Shown: in pieces, positions 45,701 through 53,765 of the stretch
Numbering within the stretch: the first letter of the stretch is position 1
Layout of the letters: every line of letters starts with the position of its first letter
Source: Ampullaceana balthica
Taxonomy: Eukaryota; Mollusca; Gastropoda; Lymnaeidae
Assembly (NCBI GenBank): GCA_944989445.1
Contig: CALYLW010000972.1
Location: forward strand, 1-64,000
DNA: 64,000 nucleotides
Reading direction: 5' to 3'
Position numbers and translations under genes: made by a program
The notes under the pieces: generated by a model
Database searches by the model: none
What the model was told of the DNA's origin: nothing
The model's input: only the letters and a program-made list of their open reading frames with translations

Positions 45701-46382
45701 CATTATTTAAATTTACTAGTTTCTGATAACAAACTCATAATTTACTAAGGTTGAATTATTTATTTTTTAAAACAATGAATACATACAAATTTCCTGTTGA
45801 AGTGACTAAATCATTGAATTAGGCATAAAACTAAAAAAATACTGCAGATCTTCTTTGAGCTTCCCTACCCACTATCCAATAGCTCACTGAACAAAGCAGA
45901 TTTGATGTTGACACAAGTCAGATTTGATGTTGACACAAGTCAGATTTGATGTTGACACAAATCAGATGTGACCTTTCAGGTGAGTAGGAGACAGGAGAGA
46001 AAATAACAACACAAAACAACAATTATGCCTGACAAACAAGGTAGAAATTTGAGTTGTCGGAATAAGCTTTTAAAAAATTAAACAAGAACAATTTTTATTT
46101 TAAAGTAATATTGAAAATATTAGAATAATTGAGAATTTCTCTAGCAGAAATAACTACTGTAGCTTCTTTAGTGGCAATAAGGTTGATTTTTATAAAAGCA
46201 AGTGCAGCATTTAATACCACATAAAAATACAATGTATAGATATTGACGGTTCTTCTCACTTGAAGCTGAACTGGAACAGGGAAATTCTGTAGACTCCACC
46301 TAAATGATTGACTGTTAGTTTGACTTGGTGTTGGAGAAGATGGTTGTGAACTTGTGGCATTAGGATTGGGTTGTCCTGACAT
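33709..46382 (-). CDS. RNFT1: RING finger and transmembrane domain protein (RNFT1/2 family)
   Basis: Nine coding exons on the minus strand: 46382-46260, 43330-42577, 41966-41881, 41285-41173, 41046-40893, 39898-39752, 39373-39308, 36805-36704 and 33843-33709. All junctions are GT-AG and phases agree, giving 559 codons and a TGA stop. The protein has a disordered N-terminus with a Gln-rich stretch (about 75-99), a His-rich patch (about 199-213) and a Gly/Asn-rich stretch (about 230-257). Several membrane segments lie between about 272 and 475. A C3HC4 RING follows at about 499-536 (CPIC, LPCKHIFCEQC, CPMC), then a C-terminal WKDGNTSPHLQ like the vertebrate proteins. Vertebrate RNFT1 is an ER-membrane E3 ubiquitin ligase linked to ERAD; the RING end here looks closer to RNFT1 than RNFT2. 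It may be the single ancestor-type gene of both. It is longer than the roughly 440-residue human proteins because of the N-terminal region. Confidence 0.93.
33901..34059. repeat. 19-bp minisatellite, left part
   Basis: The unit is ACAGCACTATAGATTAATG with GCGCTATAG and ACGAC variants. It lies in the last RNFT intron (exons 8-9) and continues at 35,919 after a transposon insertion. Confidence 0.93.
34198..34713. mobile_element. hAT-like MITE nested in the pogo element (516 bp)
   Basis: Inverted termini are TAGTGATGGAACGAT on the left and TAGTGATGGGACGAT on the right (inward reading). Flanking octamers GCGTTGAT (34,190-34,197) and GCGTTAAT (34,714-34,721) match at seven of eight bases, consistent with an aged 8-bp hAT duplication. 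No transposase is present. Confidence 0.88.
35333..35745. repeat. About 131-bp repeat, three copies, inside the pogo element
   Basis: Each copy contains GCAAGCGGGCTGTGACGTCA followed by CCAGCA, then CCTTGTTGGTTATAAAATAA or a variant. Copies one and two are close, the third is diverged. Every copy carries the palindrome TGACGTCA, a full CREB/ATF consensus site. Confidence 0.85.
35919..36110. repeat. 19-bp minisatellite, right part
   Basis: Continuation of the 33,901 array after the pogo insertion. The TA duplicated by the transposon comes from an ACAGTACTATAG variant unit. About ten units follow with GCGCTATAG and TTACAGC variants. Confidence 0.93.
36870..38713. repeat. 35-bp minisatellite, about 53 copies, in an RNFT intron
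   Basis: The unit is GCAGCGGTGGCATGTGATAG plus AGGTCAATGTTACCT; only a handful of units differ (GCAGCT, GCAGCA, TTACGT). It lies between RNFT exons 7 and 8. The unit joins the flank and 8-bp target site of MITE copy C (ATAGAGGT) to that MITE's first bases (CAATGTTACCT). On the RNFT strand each unit also reads CTGCAG/GTAACA, resembling a 5' splice site. Confidence 0.96.
38714..38884. mobile_element. hAT-type MITE family M, copy C (171 bp)
   Basis: The right end reads CCTAAGAGGGAAATTTG and the interior matches copies A and B (CTGCGCAGATATCTGTCCAA, ATTTTGTAAAATATCGCAC). Flanking ATAGAGGT octamers at 38,706-38,713 and 38,885-38,892 give an 8-bp target duplication. The left terminus (CAATGTTACCTGCA) is altered relative to copy B and forms part of the adjacent minisatellite unit. 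Confidence 0.85.
39484..39775. repeat. 45-48-bp repeat, six copies, at RNFT exon 6 donor
   Basis: Each copy contains TTCTCACCTTAAACCCAA and GACAGGTTCACTAAG. On the minus strand this is the last bases of RNFT exon 6 (TTGGGTTTAAG) followed by its GTGAGAAC 5' splice site and about 30 bases of intron. The copy at the right edge is the real exon end; one of the others has lost the GT (CTCCCC). Confidence 0.92.
40169..40298. repeat. About 40-bp repeat, three copies plus a partial
   Basis: The unit is GTTAACAATATATATGTATA followed by CTCTCATAGGAGCACTGGCA. It lies in the RNFT intron between exons 5 and 6. Confidence 0.93.
41571..41887. repeat. 39-bp repeat, eight copies, at RNFT exon 3 donor
   Basis: The unit is CTGACAGCTCAACTCTCAGG plus TAGTCAATCAACACTTACC. 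On the minus strand each copy carries GCTGTCAGG/GTAAGTG, identical to the end of RNFT exon 3 and its 5' splice site; the right-most copy is the real junction at 41,881. Two copies have an AAATCTCAGGGAG or AAATATCAGGGAG variant. Confidence 0.95.
42228..42506. repeat. 39-41-bp repeat, about seven copies, in an RNFT intron
   Basis: The unit is AAAAATACATGAACTATATT followed by GTTAACTCCCACCCCTCCCC. The C-rich half is G-rich on the transcribed RNFT strand. It lies between exons 2 and 3, 71 bp from the exon 2 end. Confidence 0.93.
43331..44748. other. RNFT intron 1, AT-rich part
   Basis: This is intronic on the minus strand and AT-rich. It has one duplicated 49-bp segment with TTCACTAAATTTCAATCAAA near 44,020-44,115. 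No other gene is supported. Confidence 0.55.
44749..45218. repeat. 36-bp minisatellite, 13 copies, in RNFT intron 1
   Basis: Thirteen units of GATTGGCTCATGTCTTACTT plus AAATGTTACAGCAACT are identical except the last (GTTGCAGC). The unit contains ATTGG, a CCAAT-box core on the minus strand. The plus-strand repeat ORF is a by-product of the 12-codon period. Confidence 0.96.
45893..45965. repeat. 22-bp repeat, three copies
   Basis: Three copies of CAGATTTGATGTTGACACAA plus GT lie in RNFT intron 1. Confidence 0.9.
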
Positions 46383-46450
46383 TCTTTACATACGGCCAAG
46401 TGATAACCCAAGTCGGTTTCTCAGTTTATTTCTCAGTCTCTGATTTACAA
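46383..46450 (-). other. Probable 5' UTR part of the RNFT start exon
   Basis: Upstream of the start codon the minus strand has a good 3' splice site (TTCTCTATTTCAG) ending at 46,451. The first coding exon therefore probably carries 68 bases of 5' UTR, and a further non-coding exon would lie upstream. The true first exon is not identified. Confidence 0.5.
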
Positions 46451-46482
46451 CTGAAATAGAGAAAAAGTTGATTAATGGCAAT

Positions 46483-46764
46483 CACGTTTTTATAAGCGGA
46501 CTAAAAAGAAGAAAATAAATTTTTTACTTTTAAAATAAGTACTATGATGTAATATGACTAAAAACATGGGCGGGCGCTTTTTAGGCATTTGGCTAAAATG
46601 ATTAGGGTTTACAAATGACGAGTAAGAAAATGAGTGAATTGAATTAGTTAAGCCTGAGAAGCGCCCGCCCCACGTTTTTGGTCATATTACATCATAGTAC
46701 GTATTTTAAATATAAAATTTTTTAAATTTATTTTCGTTTTTTTAAGTCCGCTTATAAAAATGTG
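46483..46764. mobile_element. Foldback element with about 100-bp arms at the RNFT 5' end
   Basis: The left arm starts CACGTTTTTATAAGCGGACT and runs to about 46,580 (CATGGGCGGGCGCT). The right arm, about 46,660-46,764, is its imperfect reverse complement (AGCGCCCGCCCCACG to AGTCCGCTTATAAAAATGTG). Only about 80 bp separate the arms. A MITE-like foldback with long inverted repeats fits best. It begins 33 bp beyond the inferred start of the RNFT exon. I found no clear target duplication. Confidence 0.85.
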
Positions 46765-46929
46765 TTTTTTTTAAATCTTTTTTTTACTTCTATTTATTTT
46801 AATTTGCTTTAGTTATCTATGTTTCCTTTGGTAGATAGATCCTATAGAAGAAATGCATATACATGTACTTGTAAAAGTCTAACCTATGCAAGGTGGCATT
46901 CTAGTTCTTACTACAATTGTAATAGTTTC

Positions 46930-47375
46930 TTTTTATAAAACATAGTTTTGTAGGATTTTTTAATTACTGTACTTCATTAACATATGGATTCCATGATAAT
47001 AGTTCATTTATTTCAACTCTTAAAAGTACTTTGAAATTTGTATTTGGGATTAGCCATTTTCCATTATAGACATTTATTTGTTCCATTTTCTTTGATAATC
47101 TTAATAGTTGAGACTTATCTGGGGGAAAAGATGATTAGTTTCCCATTTCTGTAATTTATCCAATTCTTTTTGTAATAGTTTTTTGTATCTCTGTATCTTG
47201 TTCTGACTTTATTGTTCAATTAAGTATACAATCATCAACAAAAACATAACTTATGTTTCTGATGACATGTTTGGTAAATCATTTATGTAAATTAGGAAGG
47301 GTATAGGGCCTTGGGAAGTTCCTTGTAGAACTCTTTTAAGTACATTTAAATGGTTATTGGTGCTGATTTACATAT
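46930..47375 (-). mobile_element. LINE reverse transcriptase fragment (same family as 54,720-56,641)
   Basis: On the minus strand a degraded peptide reads QGTSQGPIPFLIYINDLP, then a VDD in place of FADD, and TIKSEQDTEIQK. It ends in nucleotide sequence matching the LINE at about 55,660-56,055. Stops and frameshifts are present. Confidence 0.8.
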
Positions 47376-48029
47376 TGTATTTATTACAGTTTGTGCTGCC
47401 TATTAGGAACTCTTGAGTCCACTAATGTAAGGAAACAGAAATACTAAAGAATTACATGGGGATTTTTTATTTTAAAAAAATAAGATTTTTTAAATAAGAT
47501 TTTTTTAATGGACCTATAATACAAAAGTCCACAAAAAGATTTTTAATTGTATAATATGAGCTTTAAACAAAAATACTTTCTGTATCTTTGGAAATGTTTC
47601 TAAAAAAACATGATGATTAGGTCTCACATTTTTAATCAGGCATGAGCTCGACCTTCTATGCAGAAAATAGGGCCATTTGTTCTCATCCATCTTTTCAACA
47701 TTTTGAATGTGTATTTTAAAAAAGTTTTGCTTAATGAACAAATAACAGCAAATAGCTTTAAGTCCGAGTGTTAACATTGGAATTACAAAGTTTTGCATAA
47801 TATGCCCAACAATTGGAAACTAATGGACTAATGAGATTTAACACTACGCAGACTCCTTCACAGCACCCCACTAATCAACAAAGAGAAGATTCTGGAGCAT
47901 TGGGCCAAACATTTTCATGATGTCCTGAATAGACTATCAATGATTCTGCCATCAGACATCTACCTTACTACCAATAAATATAACATTAGACAACCTCTCA
48001 ACTCTAAGAGACACAAAATGTAATACACA

Positions 48030-50297
48030 CATGGGCGCCCGCAGGGGGGGTAGGGGGGGAGGGCGCTTGTCTCCCCCTGGATTGATGGATTTTTTAAAAA
48101 ATTGACAATAATAGACAACAAATTTATTAAAGTAAAGAGAAAATAAACAGAAAGTAACTAAGCTGATGCTGATATTGTTTTACTGGGTAATTATTTTTAT
48201 ATTTTCTATATTGCAGAGAATTAGGGCAGTTAAATGGTCTTTAAATCAAAGATTGCTGTTGCTGCCAAGGACTGCAACAGGACTGGTCAAGACTGACCAA
48301 GATGTGAGAACTGCCCCATGCGGTAGCTTGGATAGATGAATAGAGCGAACCGCGTCCAGATGCCCAGAGGTGCTAAATGTAGACTCTGTTATCTAAAGGT
48401 CAGCGTGCGAAGCACTGACAAGGGGAAATGATTGCGATCGTCCAAACCAGACCAGGGGCTAAAATCAAAGAGACCAGAGCGGGTCATGGTACCCCACCCC
48501 ACCCCCAGAGTCATTCCCCAAGTTATATCCAAGGAGTCTATACGTCATCCATTAATCACATTTCCAATAGCTCGGTGAGTTGGTAGGACGAGTTCACTCT
48601 ACGATACACCAAATTGAGACAGCAGCTGCGAGAAGACATTGTAAAATCTGCCAACAATGCTGTTGGATTCTCAATCATAGCCGATGAAACAGCAGATATC
48701 TCAGGAACTGAACAGTTATCACAGGGAGTCGGGTTAGTATATACGTCTAGTGAGCAGGCTATGATTCGTGAGGAATTCCTTGGATTTTCTCCGCTGAAAG
48801 ATATTGACGGGCCACGATATCTGATTTTATTATTGAACATTGCAAAACATTTGGTCTTCTCCTTAATAATCTGCTGGGTCAAGGTTATGATGGATGCTCT
48901 ACAATGGCCAGGAAAGAAAATGGTGTTCAGGCAAAAATTCGAAGTATTTACCCCAAGGCTGCCTTTGTTTACTGTGCCTCGCATAGACTGAATCTTGTAG
49001 TAAATGATCTTAATAATGTTGCAGTGATACAAAATACTATTGGTACTATCAAAGCAATTATTACATTTTTTCATGAAAGTCCAAAAAGGAGGTCATCTGT
49101 TCCAAATATTCCTCTTCTGTGTGAGACAAGATGGACAAGCAAGTATAAAAGTAGTCGGATTTTTTCTAGTAAATTTGAAGATATTTATTGTCAACTGGAA
49201 GAATTTTCATTGCATGCAAGTGGAAATACACGACAGGCTGCACATCAATTATATTGTTCATCAAAGTCCAGCACGTTTTTATTTTGTCTCAATATTATTT
49301 TGCAGTTCTCTGCCATACTGGAACCAGTTACTCAGGCTCTTCAAGCTGTTCAAGTTGATCTTCCAGAAGTCCAACTGCAAGTTCAAGACCTGCTCAGTGT
49401 AATAAAACTTCACCAAGGTGATTCCGATAACTATTTCAGGGATATTTTTTAGAAAACAGTACAACTCGCACAGAAGGTGGATATTGAACTGATTATCCCA
49501 AGAAAGTGTGGAAGACAAAAAGCATCGAATTAATCCAGAAACCACAAGTGTTGAGGAGTACTTCAGACAAACAGTTTACATTCCATACTTAGATTCTCTA
49601 ATTAGCTCAATTGAGAGTCGATTTTGTGAAGCCAACAGTGCACAATTTAACTTAACACACCCTTCGAAATTGTACAAACTGAATTGTCAACAGTTTAAGG
49701 ATACAATGTCTACTATTAATCATGTATACCACATTGATAATTTTGAAAGTGAAGCCTTGAGTTGGTTTGATTTTTGGAAAACGCGAGAATACAAAAGTAG
49801 CCAAGATTTCCTCGACTGTTACCATTTACAAAGTTTTATCCGGCTGTCAGGTATGCCTTACTAGTTTTGCTAACATTACCATCAACAACATGTACGGTGG
49901 AGCGATCATTCAGCACATTACGTCGTGTAAAAATATGGCTTAGATCTACAATGTCAGATGAACGTCTGCCTGGGTTGTGCATGTTAAGCATACACAGAGA
50001 CAAAGTGAACAGCAACAACTTTATGGACAAAATTGTAGATATGTTTGGCATGGATAACAGACGAATCCAGTTCTTGTTCAAAGAATAAATTTTACTTTAA
50101 ATTTATGTTTCGTTATATACTTGCATACATTGTGTAAATAACAACTTTGATACTAATGTATGCCCTTCATTACTACAGTGTCCAGTCCGTTCGTTTACCA
50201 TACATATACATTACAGTAAATTAAAACTACATTAAAACATTACTAAAAATATTTTGCCCCTCCCCCCCCCCTAGAAAATTTTCTCCGGGCACCCATG
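48030..50297 (+). mobile_element. Degenerate hAT transposon (2.27 kb)
   Basis: The termini are CATGGGCGCCCGCAG and, inward on the minus strand, CATGGGTGCCCGGAG. The flanking octamers AATACACA (48,022-48,029) and AATACATA (50,298-50,305) match at seven of eight bases. G-rich and C-rich runs lie next to the two ends. The element contains a broken transposase reading frame. Confidence 0.9.
48614..50088 (+). pseudogene. hAT transposase remnant (ZMYM1/THAP12-like)
   Basis: Four open segments follow one another in changed frames: about 48,614-48,890, 48,880-49,452, 49,508-49,864 and 49,867-50,088. The first carries GFSIIADETADISGTEQLS, with the first catalytic Asp region of the RNase H-like fold. 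The second carries QGYDG..MARKENG and YCASHRLNLV, typical of the DUF4371/hAT group. The last carries STVERSFSTLRR-type residues (TVERSFSTLRRVKIWLRSTM), the hAT C-terminal dimerisation region. Stops and frameshifts separate them, and the N-terminal zinc finger part is missing or unreadable. The closest host-gene relatives would be ZMYM1 and the 52-kDa repressor-like proteins; here the context is plainly a transposon. Confidence 0.85.
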
Positions 50298-50560
50298 AAT
50301 ACATATCTATCTTGTGATAAAGCTCCAGGTAACATTGGACAACATCTCATCTCTCAGAGACACAAAATGTAATACACATCTTCTATCCTGTGACAATGCT
50401 CCAGGTTGTGACTTTATTCGAGCTGAAGTATACAAAGAATGACCATGGCCCTGCTAGAAGGCTTCATGAAATACATGTAATGATGTGGCAGCAAGAGTTG
50501 ATCTTCTAGGAATTTAAAGATAACTCTATATTTCACATGTACAAGCCCAAAATATTAATA

Positions 50561-52521
50561 TGTCAAACAGAATAAGACTGTGATAAAGCTTGTGTGATCA
50601 AAACAATAAATTAAAGCTTTATTAATAGATTAATACACAAGTAGACGTGTCGGCTAATTCCGTCATAAGCACAAATAAACCACAGTATTTAAATTAAATT
50701 TACAATATACATTTACATACTATACCAAGGAAAAAATAATAATTAAGTAGAGATATAAAGACAGAAATGATAATAAGAAAGATGGGCACACTTACTTAAC
50801 AAAAATACAAGATAAAAGAAGAATAAGAAAGTATCAAAAGTTAAATATCACAACTGAAAAAAGATTCCATTATGAAATTGGTTCGGTGGAGCCAACATAC
50901 CAAATCAGCTGTACACTATAAATAAAGAGGCAATCTGTCCTGTTTCTAAACACTTCAAAGTGCCCATCATGATAGGATTATAAATATTGCAGACTACAGC
51001 TATTATGTAAAAGTAAATCACCATCTTCAAATTAATCAACCCAGAGACAGAGAGCTTTTATCTATAAGTGAGTTCAATTTTTTTTAAATTGTTAAATACC
51101 ACCTTACCTACTTGATTTCCTTCACCAAAATGTACATACAATTTAATTTAATTTTGCTATAATATAATCAGAGTTCACACATATTTTCACAAAAAAAAAG
51201 TAAAATAAAAAAATTCAAAGACTTTTTCCAGACTAGAAAATGAAAATTCATGACTGAAAACCTTGATATCCTGGCATTTTTTCAACACAGAAATTATTTC
51301 ATTTATAATTTTAATAAATGTCATGTAAGTAATGTAACCCATACTTAAAATAAATGCAAATTAATCCTACATTCACACTTAACATTTTCTTGAACATGGC
51401 TCCATTAAAATTAAAGTTTTTCCATCAATTAATAACTGACCAGTATAAAAGTGCCCCAAACTATTCACAGCTTTTCCTTCAAAAGACTCTCCCAACACAT
51501 TGTAATTTGTAGACATGAGTGGCTATCAAATCATTACGTTAGTTTAGTCAGTAAGACACATGGATGATCCTTTTTTTATTCCAGTAAAGTAAAGTAGAGA
51601 AGAAAAATATTGGGTAAGACAGGTATTGCCTCAGGTATATGATTTTAGTTGTCCCTTAGTGGCCTTAGCCACTTCAAGCACTAAAAATGGAATAATGATA
51701 ACTGATGTTTTACTTTTTTCTACCACGTGAACAATATTTTAATACTGTTGAGTACTTTCTGGTGAACGATTTATAAATATACAAGTAAAAGTAAGACGAT
51801 TTTGGCATTACCAGTTAAGTACCTAGCCCAGACCTATCACTATCATGAATACTAAGTTTACTAAGACCTGACCTCAGCCTAAGACTTTTTTTGTGGAGCC
51901 TAAGACTAAGAAGTCCTTAGTCCTTGCCTTTTCCGCCTTAGTCATGGAGTATAATAGACAGTTAAGTTAGTCTAAGTAAGTAGTACTAAGTCGAGTCTAA
52001 GTCTAACTTAGTCTAAGTAACAAGTACTCTTTTAAGTCTAAGTCTAAACTAGTAGTAGTAGTCTAAGTAGAGTAGTTTAGTAGGTAGTAAGTAAGTCACT
52101 AAGGCCAAGGCTTAATAATTTAATTAAGTATTTTTATTCTTATTAGCCCCTAATTTGACATTTTGCTATATACTCGTACTTAACTTTCAAAATTGCAGAT
52201 AGTATTAGTATTAGTATTATTTTTTCTTTCGTTTGTTTGTAGTGTTTATTTACCTGATGATGAGATGGCATAAACCGGAAACGGAATAAATCTCTTTACT
52301 TTGGAGAGAAGAAAGGGATCAGTGAGTAAACTAATGGTAACATTTTTCGCTGCAAACTTTGGATGTTAAATAATAATATAATCGATAAGATTTTTTTCTC
52401 ACATCACTGAACATCCCTTATCAATAGTATGTTTGCTAACACTATGATATTTGAGACTTATGTACACAACTAGTGACTAGTACTTTAGTTAAGTACTTAA
52501 CTGTTAAGCTAAAATAACAAG
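50561..52521. other. Intergenic AT-rich region
   Basis: No gene is recognised. A stretch at about 51,870-52,090 is rich in CTAAG, TAGTA and AGTCTAAGT words, a diffuse low-complexity patch. At about 52,253-52,283, CCTGATGATGAGATGGCATA followed by AACCGGAAACGG resembles retroelement 3' motifs also seen near 62,205. Confidence 0.45.
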
Positions 52522-52645
52522 TGTCTGCTGCTACGACATCGTAACAGCAGACAACTCGACGGGATGTTGCTAGTGCTACGACTAGTCGTAACACTAGCAA
52601 CATCCCGTCCAATTGTCTACTGCTACGATTAGTCGTAGAAAATTG
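52522..52645. repeat. Three consecutive hairpins with a shared TACGA core
   Basis: Hairpin 1 (52,522-52,553) pairs TGTCTGCTG with CAGCAGACA around TACGA/TCGTA. Hairpin 2 (52,558-52,609) is a 52-bp palindrome with arms of 18 bp (GACGGGATGTTGCTAGTG) around TACGACTAGTCGTA. In both the only mispair is C opposite A next to TACGA. Hairpin 3 (about 52,610-52,645) pairs CTACGA with TCGTAG and has short AATT/AATTG flanks. The function is unknown. Confidence 0.9.
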
Positions 52646-52669
52646 CTATGTGCTTACAGTTACGAATAA

Positions 52670-52790
52670 AGCGGTAATCCTGCAGATTTCACACGTATAT
52701 TATTTCACATCAAAATTTAATTTTCTCTCGAAAACTTACGGACTTACGTTTTTAATTGATTAAATTATTATATGTTGTATTACAGCCCTA
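52670..52790 (+). repeat. Inverted repeat, left arm
   Basis: GGTAATCCTGCAGATTTCAC and the following about 100 bp match the reverse complement of 53,100-53,221 with scattered differences. Either these are two opposite copies of a short dispersed repeat or the arms of a 550-bp foldback element. Confidence 0.8.
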
Positions 52791-53099
52791 ATTTGTGAGT
52801 CTTTTTACGTCCATTTTGTTTAGCTTGCCAGATGTTTTTTACCTGGCTCGACCCATGCTAAAATAAATTTACTGACTGAAAATATTTTTTAAAAAGTATT
52901 ATTCATCTATTTTAATGTTTTTAGAAGGTAAATAAATATTTTAAAGACAGTTTCATTTTTTATTTCGTTACTAGATGTTTGATTCTTAATTTGTTTGTTT
53001 TTAAGTGAGAAAATTTCATTTGGCATCTTACTGTGACAACTCGGCAAGTAGGGTACTACCTAAACAAAATAGATGTATCGCACTCCGATTATCTCTGAA

Positions 53100-53221
53100 A
53101 AAAGCAACATATAATCATATAATAATGCATTTAATAAATTAAAAACCTAAGTTCTCACGAGAATATTAAATTTCGCTGTGAAATAATATACGTGTAAAAT
53201 CTGCAGGATTACCACTAAAGC
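53100..53221 (-). repeat. Inverted repeat, right arm
   Basis: Reverse-complement partner of 52,670-52,790; read on the minus strand it starts GGTAATCCTGCAGATTTTAC and ends near ATTATATGTTG. About 310 bp lie between the arms. Confidence 0.8.
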
Positions 53222-53765
53222 TGTATTTTAATTATGCTAATACTAGTAATACGAATATTAATACTAAACATTAGTACTCATCATAAAATAACTTGATTGG
53301 TCTCCATTTTACGACAAATAGTTATAGTTTTAAAAAATCGCAATTCAACATGAGCCTCTCTAGATGAAGTGGTAGTCGGATGGACAATAGTTTGATGTTA
53401 TCATACATAGAGATAAACTAAAAGTTCATTAATTTAATTACGATACATTCGATCGATCTGAAATTATGATACAATGCATTGTTAGGTGACACAAGTCTAT
53501 GTGCAAAATTTCATCTCGATAGGATCATGGGAAATGGGTCATTTTTTACTTTCGTTTTTCCGCAGGTTTGACCACGACAAGACGGTGAAGTTAATATAAG
53601 GGATATAAAAAGGTTTCTTTGTTTTAATTAGTTCGTATATTCTTATTTCAAGTCATGCATATTTTAATATTTTTATGCCATAAAGTCTTATTAGAATATT
53701 ACAATTCAATTGTCAATAGTGTTCTTTTCAGAGATACATAAATATAGCTTGTTGGATAAGTAGAA
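53222..53765. other. Region upstream of PEX12
   Basis: It should contain the PEX12 promoter and 5' UTR, but no TATA box, splice site or transcription start can be fixed with confidence. The initiator context is GTAGAAATGG. Confidence 0.45.

Larger units (their letters stand above)
47860..50560 (+). mobile_element. RTE-like LINE relic split by a hAT element
   Basis: The left part (about 47,866-47,970) encodes KEKILEHWAKHFHDVLNRLS. The right part (about 50,390-50,560) encodes CDNAPGCDFIRAEVYKE and, in another frame, MWQQELI then EFKDNSIFHMYK. These are consecutive parts of the region before and at the start of the reverse transcriptase in RTE/BovB-like LINEs. Between them sits the hAT element 48,030-50,297. 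A segment of about 75 bp with GAGACACAAAATGTAATACA is present on both sides. Confidence 0.65.

Noticed and set aside
48556..49545. Minus-strand ORFs of 172 and 88 codons across the hAT element
   Set aside because: Antisense shadows of the degraded plus-strand transposase.
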